Below, piece after piece: positions 19,257 to 24,376 of a stretch of DNA of 24,376 nucleotides. Both the position numbers and the translations under genes were made by a program. Location: contig NMRA01000278.1 in NCBI GenBank assembly GCA_002633005.1, positions 509,649 to 534,024 on the forward strand, read 5' to 3'. Every line of letters starts with the position of its first letter. Within the stretch, counting starts at the first letter, position 1. The notes beneath the pieces are model-generated. The model had not been told where the DNA came from and ran no database searches. It saw only the letters and a program-made list of their open reading frames with translations. This stretch comes from Phoronis australis (Eukaryota > Phoronida > Phoronidae).

Positions 19257-19384
19257 CAGATCTCCCTGACCCAATTTCACAGTTCCCAGGGGCATGTAGT
19301 TGTCTGAAGTGGCCGTCCACTTGCGCAGGTTTCCTGATCCAGGAAATTGTCCGACACGGTAATACATTGTCTTGTTACCTACGC
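19257..19384 (-). CDS. Small exon of the multi-FN3-like protein
   Basis: The exon is 128 bp, with acceptor CTGTTGACAG and donor GTAAAA. It begins by completing a Gly codon from exon 21597-21807 and ends in phase 0. It encodes about 42 residues, VGNKTMYYRVGQFPG through GTVKLGQGDL, the C to E strands of an FN3-like module. The joins STDYG-VGNKTMYY and GQGDL-VFGEVL are smooth. The plus-strand frame over it is a shadow. Confidence 0.85.
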
Positions 19385-19733
19385 CTGTCAACAGACAAAT
19401 ACAAAATTATGTTACGCCTTAACCACAAGTCCAAGTAAAATAGATCTGGACTTCGTAACATGTTAATCAGTTGCAGTTTCCTCTCATTAAAGGGCTAGAA
19501 CATGTTTATCTTGTTTATTACATATGGCCAATGGTCCACTTCATTTAGTTATTTTCGTCAGCTTTTCAGTTAATGTTTCATAAAGACCCTCAGAATAACA
19601 TTTCAATAGTCTTGCTGAAATCTTCGGGAATACTCAAATTGGATGTTGCAATTAGTTTGGGAAAAACATAATCCTTGAATAAATTTCAGCACTGTTTTTG
19701 AAATTTTCAACAAAAACGCCAAAATATTTTTCG

Positions 19734-21440
19734 GTAAAATCTCACTGATTTTGGACAGTCACCAATTCGAACAAGATTTTCACTGTTTATCTCATTCGAA
19801 CAAGTGCAGAAAGGAGTCGTTTGTTTTGCCACTTTCGGACAAACCCAACTCACTGATCTCAACTGTTTTCAAAATCCTCGGAAGCAGATTTTTTCAGAGA
19901 ATTTGCATGGGCGCCTTTTTAACTGCACAGTAAACTTTGGTGCCAGCAGTAATGCAACGGCTGCATGCCCAATGACAGTTTGCCAGTAAAAAGGGGGCTG
20001 CCAGAAGAAGCCCAACATGACAAATGTTAAATGCACATAAACTGCCAGCGCTCTTATGAAAAATGGTCATTAGTTGAAATGTTTTGAGTGTAGTGAAGAG
20101 TGATTACGTGCATACCTTTTGATATGTGTAAAAGTACAGAGAGAAGTATTTGCGGCAAATTGGCAATTAACACCACATTGTACAGGGATGCTATGTCTGA
20201 GTCTGTAACTATTGCGTGTGTGTGTCACGCGCCATTTATGCAGGGGTTTGTACTGCTTAACACGCAATGGTGTTCTTATGCCAATGTGTACTACCCAGAA
20301 GACATTACTAAGTGTACACGCAAAACCAGCAAATGTTTTAACTACAACAGATTTTTAATGAAAAATTTTCATTTCAACCCAAAAATTGCGATGTGAGTAG
20401 CATTAAATTCTGCATAACATCAGGGGTGACTCATTCCTTATAAACTGTCCCATTCAAAATTAATAAGCACGCCCAGAATAGTTGCACGAAGCTTCCACTC
20501 ATTGCATGGGCTGGCACAAGTAAGTTGCAGCAAAAATTGTTGTCCAACGATAGTTAATCGAGCTGCAGAGCAGCATAAAGTCTCCTGTGCATGATGCAGT
20601 TTTGGCCGGGCACGCGTGGTGCACGGACTAGTCATCATGTTCTCTTTGTAACAAGCTCTGCTTTAATTTGGCTGCGTGTCATACGGCTCCCGCTAAATAC
20701 TATAATTTTTACTACATGCGCAATATCCAACAGGCACACAAGGCTTTACTGTCAACTGAAGAAAAAATATTTTGCATCGCATCATGGAAGGATAAAACCC
20801 AGACATATCGCTGGTAGTTTTTAGCCACGGTGGTGTTTGCAAAGGACACGGGAATTTCTCACAAAATCCTTTAATAATAAGAATTTTGGTAATGACGCAA
20901 GTTCATAGTCACAGTCGGAACTCAAACAGCATGCTCTGATAAAAAAAAAACGAAACCAGAACACAAGTCAGGCGCACAAACATTGGAGCCTTCGATGAAC
21001 TTTACACTTGCATTTTCATTGATAATTTTCGCTGCGAGAGACTCAGTGATTCTTTTCTTAGACAAAGTGCGAAACCGACAAGATAAATGCAAGACAGACT
21101 CGAGATACGGTACTATCATCAAGATAAGGTAAAAATTACATAGCCAGTGGCACCCATTCCCAAGTCTTACAGAGCAGTAATCATCCATTGACAGGTTTGG
21201 CCACATGAGAGTTGCATCGATCCGAATTTAGTGTTTCTAACTTCTTTGTCCTTGTCCACAACTTGGAAGACAGAAATCCGAAGTTTATGACAATGCCTGA
21301 TATTTGTGGACCATTGAAAAACAGTTTTACATCTTGTACGCATTTCGTGAACCATGGAAAACATATTTCGGAAATATTCATTCTTGCTCCAAAATGGCGG
21401 GCAAAAATCACGCGACTGTCTGACATCAGTGAGATTTCAC
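19734..21440. mobile_element. Possible 1.7-kb element with short terminal inverted repeats
   Basis: The sequence at 19734-19763 (AAATCTCACTGATTTTGGAC core) is an imperfect inverted repeat of 21412-21440 (complement AAATCTCACTGATGTCAGAC). The right half, about 20690-21420, is similar to the TA-flanked insertion at 8240-8968. The left half has no clear counterpart there. This would fit a longer non-autonomous relative of the same family, or two separate insertions. It lies in the 2.2-kb intron 19385-21596 and has no convincing coding sequence. Confidence 0.4.
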
Positions 21441-21596
21441 AGTAGCCATTACGAAAAAAGGCCATTGCACATGTCTCAGTGACAAGCATGCCATGAAAAT
21501 CAGCCAGCTAAACTCAGTACACCTACCATAACCTGTACCATTCCAACTAAACTACATCTACCACAGTCTGTACTGTTCCAACTAAATTGCACCTAC

Positions 21597-21807
21597 CATA
21601 GTCAGTACTGTTCCAATGGAAACTCAACATGTCTGCTTCCTCGGACTCGTAGAGTACGCGATGTGGGTCACTGAGGTCAACTACAGAACCAAACTCCTTC
21701 AGTTCCAAAATGGGTGGTGTAGAATCCAGCTGGAACCCGTCAGACTCGGACACGATGATGTCCTCATGGCAGTTGTGACCCGTGATGGCTCGCACAGTCA
21801 CAAAAGC
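21597..21807 (-). CDS. Exon of the multi-FN3-like protein
   Basis: The exon is 211 bp, with acceptor AATTGTTTGACAG and donor GTAGGT. It starts in phase 0 (AFVTVRAITGHNC) and ends in phase 1. It encodes about 70 residues: the F-G strands of one FN3-like domain, the linker FQLDSTPPILELKEFG, and the B strand of the next (MLSFHWNSTDYG). The STPP linker resembles the other inter-domain linkers (VTPP, ISPP, IDPP). Confidence 0.88.
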
Positions 21808-22014
21808 CTGTCAAACAATTAAAAATATTAATAAGTAATGGAAGTGACTCAAAAAGGGAAACTGAAATAAAATCAGAATGATGTTCATCTGTTGCCAAGG
21901 AGTCATGACTAGAAGAAGTTGCAAAATAACATTATTTACTGTAATCTTTGCAAGGCAGTGAAATGATGAACAAATTACTAAAAACAATAATTATTAATGT
22001 GCTCCAGTAGCCAC

Positions 22015-22142
22015 CTTTTCCTTAGTCAAGTGAAGATTAGCCTGTGCATAGCCAGTATTGTTAACATCCATCACAATACCCTCCATCATGAATGGCTGAA
22101 GGTCTGTGTAGCCCGCCTGACTACCAATACCCCAGTCATAAC
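22015..22142 (-). CDS. Small exon of the multi-FN3-like protein
   Basis: The exon is 128 bp, with acceptor CTCGTTTCAG and donor GTGGCT. It begins by completing a Gly codon from the tandem-repeat exon at the right edge (CGIVG) and ends in phase 0 at LTKEK. It encodes about 42 residues, YDWGIGSQAGYTDLQPF followed by NNTGYAQANLHLTKEK. The Y-x-W-x-I-G start is the C strand typical of these domains. Confidence 0.86.
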
Positions 22143-22149
22143 CTGAAAC

Positions 22150-22565
22150 GAGATAGTACAGAACAGTACATTACAGTATATTAGAGTACAGAGTGGCACA
22201 GTACAGTATATTAGTCTAAGAGTACAGTGAGGTACAGCACAGTATTTTACAGTACAGTGAGTTACAGTACGGTGAGGTACAGTACAGTATATTACAGAGC
22301 AGTGAGGTACAAAATGATATAGTACAATGAGGTACAGTACAGTATATTACAGTATAGTGAAGTACAACTTAGTCTTTTTTAGTACAGTGAGGTATAGTAC
22401 AGTATATTACAGTACAGCGAGGTATAACAGTATGTTACAGTAAAGTGAGGTACAGAACAGTATATTTAATAGTACACTGAGGTACAGTACACTATAATAA
22501 TACAATGCAGTGTGGCAAAGTACAGTACATTACAGTACAGTACAACACAGTACAGTTCAGTACAT
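22150..22565. repeat. Degenerate ACAGT-type simple repeat, about 30-bp higher order
   Basis: Repeated ACAGTACAG, GTGAGGTACAG and TACAGTATATTA strings recur about every 30 bp. It begins directly beside the acceptor of exon 22015-22142, within about 10 bp. That leaves almost no ordinary sequence for the branch point and pyrimidine tract. Confidence 0.85.
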
Positions 22566-22789
22566 CAGAACACCATGACTCAATTTTGCAAAAATCAACA
22601 CAATTCTAGTGTGACGGGAGCAAAGTTCACAATACGCATGCCCAAAGGGAGCACAAACTTGGTCTTTCCTAGGCCCAAATTCAACAGACCATCAAACTAG
22701 TTTTTATCTTCATACTCCATTTCTCGATTAACGCCAGTCCGCATATTTTCCAAACCCTATCGGGACATTAATAGGCACATGATGTTCTC

Positions 22790-23455
22790 AGTGACCTCTG
22801 AACTCTGCAGCACAGTACATGTACCACAAATGAACCTCTGAACTCTGTACTGCAGTACGTGTACCACAAATGAACCTCTGAGATCGGTAGTGCAATTTGG
22901 GTACCACAAATGAACCTCTGAAATCTGTAATGTAACTTCTGTTGTACCACAAATGAACTTCTGAACTCTGCAGCACAGTACGGGCACCACAAATGAACTT
23001 CTGAACTCTGTACCGCACTATAGGTACAACACATGAATTTCTAAACTCTGCAGAAAAGTATGGGTATCAGAAGGGAACATCTGAACTCTGTAGCACAGTA
23101 TGGATACCGCAAATGAACTTCTGAACTCTACAGCCCAGTAAGAGTACCACAAATGAATTTCAGCTGAACTCTTTAGCACAGTACGGGTACCACAAATGAA
23201 TTTCAGCTGAACTCTGTAGCCCAGTACGAGTACCACAAATGAATTTCAGCTGAGCTCTTTAGCACAGTACGAGTACCACAAATGAATTTCAGCTGAATTC
23301 TGTAGCCCAGTACGAGTACCACAAATGAATTTCAGCTGAACTCTTTAGCACAGTACGAGTACCACGAATGAATTTCAGTTGAACTCTTTAGCACAGTACA
23401 GGTATCAGAGGTGAACATCTGAACTCTTTAGTACAGTACGAGTACCACAAATAGT
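22790..23455. repeat. 40-43 bp minisatellite, about 16 units
   Basis: The unit resembles GAACTCTGCAGCACAGTACGAGTACCACAAATGAA. Left-hand units are 40 bp with ACCTCTGAACTC. Right-hand units gain three bases (TTTCAGCTGAACTC) to become 43 bp. The minus strand carries overlapping open frames with SSEVHLWY-like repeats in several registers. These are produced by the array and are not genes. Confidence 0.9.
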
Positions 23456-23551
23456 TTGACAAGCCTTCACCCACTTACCACACAATACCGCAGACAACTA
23501 ATTTTTTATTTCTAAGTCAAACTTTTCAGTCCAAAGATATAGAAAATCTAT

Positions 23552-23660
23552 TACTAGCATAGTTGATCTGAGTGTAGACATCATAAAACAAACTTACTAG
23601 CACGGTTTAACTGAGTGTAGACATAATAAAAAAAATTACTAGCATGGTTTAACTGACAGA
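23552..23660. repeat. Short degenerate tandem repeat (TTACTAGCATGGTTTAACTGAG)
   Basis: Three copies of TTACTAGCAYRGTTKAWCTGA-like sequence, separated by GTGTAGACATCATAAAACAAA-like text, lie in the intron between the edge exon and exon 22015-22142. The period is about 50 bp. Confidence 0.6.
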
Positions 23661-23940
23661 GTGACTTGATGTATACATCATTAAACAAAATTTCATCAAA
23701 GTTTCCAATATTTGCAGAAAAGGAACCAGTTACAGGTAGAAAAATAAAAATTGTGGCAAAATAAAACAACCACAGTGCCTAGTTCAATATGCTTACTTAC
23801 CTTGAGAACCTGTTTATATTCAGTGTAACACAGTGACTGAAACCTTCAGGTATAATAAAATTAAAATAAAAGTAACAGACAAACTCCAAATTAAACTGCT
23901 TTAATTTTAGAGATGTGATAAACCAACTTCTAGTTCTTAC

Positions 23941-24376
23941 CCAAAATGCCACATGCTTCAGACTTGAATCCCTTGAAGGACATGGCCACAGAAGTGTTAA
24001 TGTCATTATTACTTACCCACAATGCCACAGGCTTCAGACTTGAATCCCTTGAAGGACATGGCCACAGAAGTGTTAATGTCATTATTACTTACCCACAATG
24101 CCACATGCTTCAGACTTGAATCCCTTGAAGGACATGGCCACAGAAGTGTTAATGTCATTATTACTTACCCACAATGCCACATGCTTCAGACTTGAATCCC
24201 TTGAAGGACATGGCCACAGAAGTGTTAATGTCATTATTACTTACCCACAATGCCACATGCTTCAGACTTGAATCCCTTGAAGGACATGGCCACAGAAGTG
24301 TTAATGTCATTATTACTTACCCACAATGCCACATGCTTCAGACTTGAATCCCTTGAAGGACATGGCCACAGAAGTG
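23941..24376 (-). repeat. 76-bp tandem repeat of an exon-intron junction
   Basis: Six copies, starting at 23941, 24017, 24093, 24169, 24245 and 24321 and running off the window, repeat with a 76-bp period and almost no differences. On the minus strand each unit is about 56 bases of coding sequence ending CGIVG, then a splice donor GTAAGT and 20 intron bases. The lowest-coordinate unit has diverged slightly (AAAATGCC, donor GTAAGAA). The unit contains no acceptor, and 76 is not a multiple of three. Reading through therefore meets a stop (TAA) soon after each donor. Confidence 0.92.
24321..24376 (-). CDS. 3' end of an exon of the multi-FN3-like protein (one of six tandem copies)
   Basis: The minus-strand unit encodes TSVAMSFKGFKSEACGIVG and ends one base into a Gly codon at donor GTAAGT. 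The join to exon 22015-22142 gives CGIVG-YDWGIGSQ, in phase and a convincing FN3-like B-to-C strand. The donor actually used should be the first one met in transcription, that is the highest-coordinate copy. That copy may lie outside the window, so which unit is the true exon end cannot be decided here. Confidence 0.6.

Larger units (their letters stand above)
306..24376 (-). other. Partial gene for a large extracellular multi-FN3-like protein (18 exons in view)
   Basis: This is the span of one minus-strand gene, open at both ends. Joining the exons gives roughly 1,475 residues of repeated modules with an early Trp beta-strand (PLPVSWEKFG, LQVTWKDFRD, IDVQWTPFAD), a Y-x-V/I-A-x-G strand (YEIALGT, YQVALAT, AIAVGTS) and a late Y-x-A-x-R-A-x-N strand (YVALRATNVAG, LRASVRAVNAAG). 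These are typical of fibronectin type III-like domains of secreted or cell-surface proteins. Many N-x-S/T sequons and Cys-rich inserts agree with an extracellular location. All but one of the junctions keep phase and are GT-AG. I recognise the fold class but no named orthologue. Adhesion or matrix function is inferred from domain type only. Confidence 0.8.

Noticed and set aside
20100-20396. 98-codon plus-strand frame
   Set aside because: It is in an intron inside a probable mobile-element region, with no recognisable domain or supporting signal.
22757-23236. Minus-strand frames with SSEVHLWY repeats
   Set aside because: They are by-products of the 40-43 bp minisatellite in several registers.

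Overview
The window is eukaryotic. It has spliced minus-strand exons with GT-AG boundaries, AT-rich introns of 0.1 to 4.5 kb, many minisatellites and several transposon-like repeats. The exons encode an extracellular, N-glycosylated protein of fibronectin-III-like domains. The repeat-rich, highly polymorphic character suggests a marine invertebrate such as an amphioxus or a lophotrochozoan. I cannot fix the species from sequence alone.

Nearly all the recognisable coding sequence belongs to one gene on the minus strand, read from high to low coordinates and open at both ends of the window. I resolve 18 exons, about 4.4 kb of coding sequence or about 1,475 residues. Every junction but one is phase-compatible. 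In transcription order the exons are: a 76-bp exon-donor tandem repeat at 23941-24376, then 22015-22142, 21597-21807, 19257-19384, 18577-18763, 17886-18106, 17310-17431, 16845-16951, 15566-15802, 13958-15205, 13004-13110 (duplicated at 12036-12142), 10569-10764, 5807-6030, 5501-5660, 3875-4462 (partial duplicate 2463-2841), 1288-1529 (partial duplicate 2843-2954), 785-935 and 306-419. The product is a chain of FN3-like modules interrupted by Cys-rich inserts. Neither the signal peptide nor the C-terminus is in view.

Three of the four single N characters (2842, 9114, 12264) sit at the seam between two near-identical copies of flanking sequence. The simplest reading is that two allelic contigs overlapped but were laid end to end. 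The exon duplications there are probably assembly artefacts. The seams also expose allelic differences: a 729-bp insertion flanked by TA at 8240-8968, an indel in a foldback element, and a 4-bp change at a splice donor.

The introns hold at least seven distinct tandem repeats (periods near 13, 14, 21, 29, 40 and 76 bp, plus a degenerate ACAGT-type array), a tRNA-derived SINE head near 5104-5220, a foldback element (1817-2108 and 3250-3526), and a 390-455 bp tandem repeat array (about 6475-8050, again 9188-9640) whose units carry boxes matching the CTCF core consensus. No plus-strand gene, rRNA, intact tRNA or CRISPR array was found.
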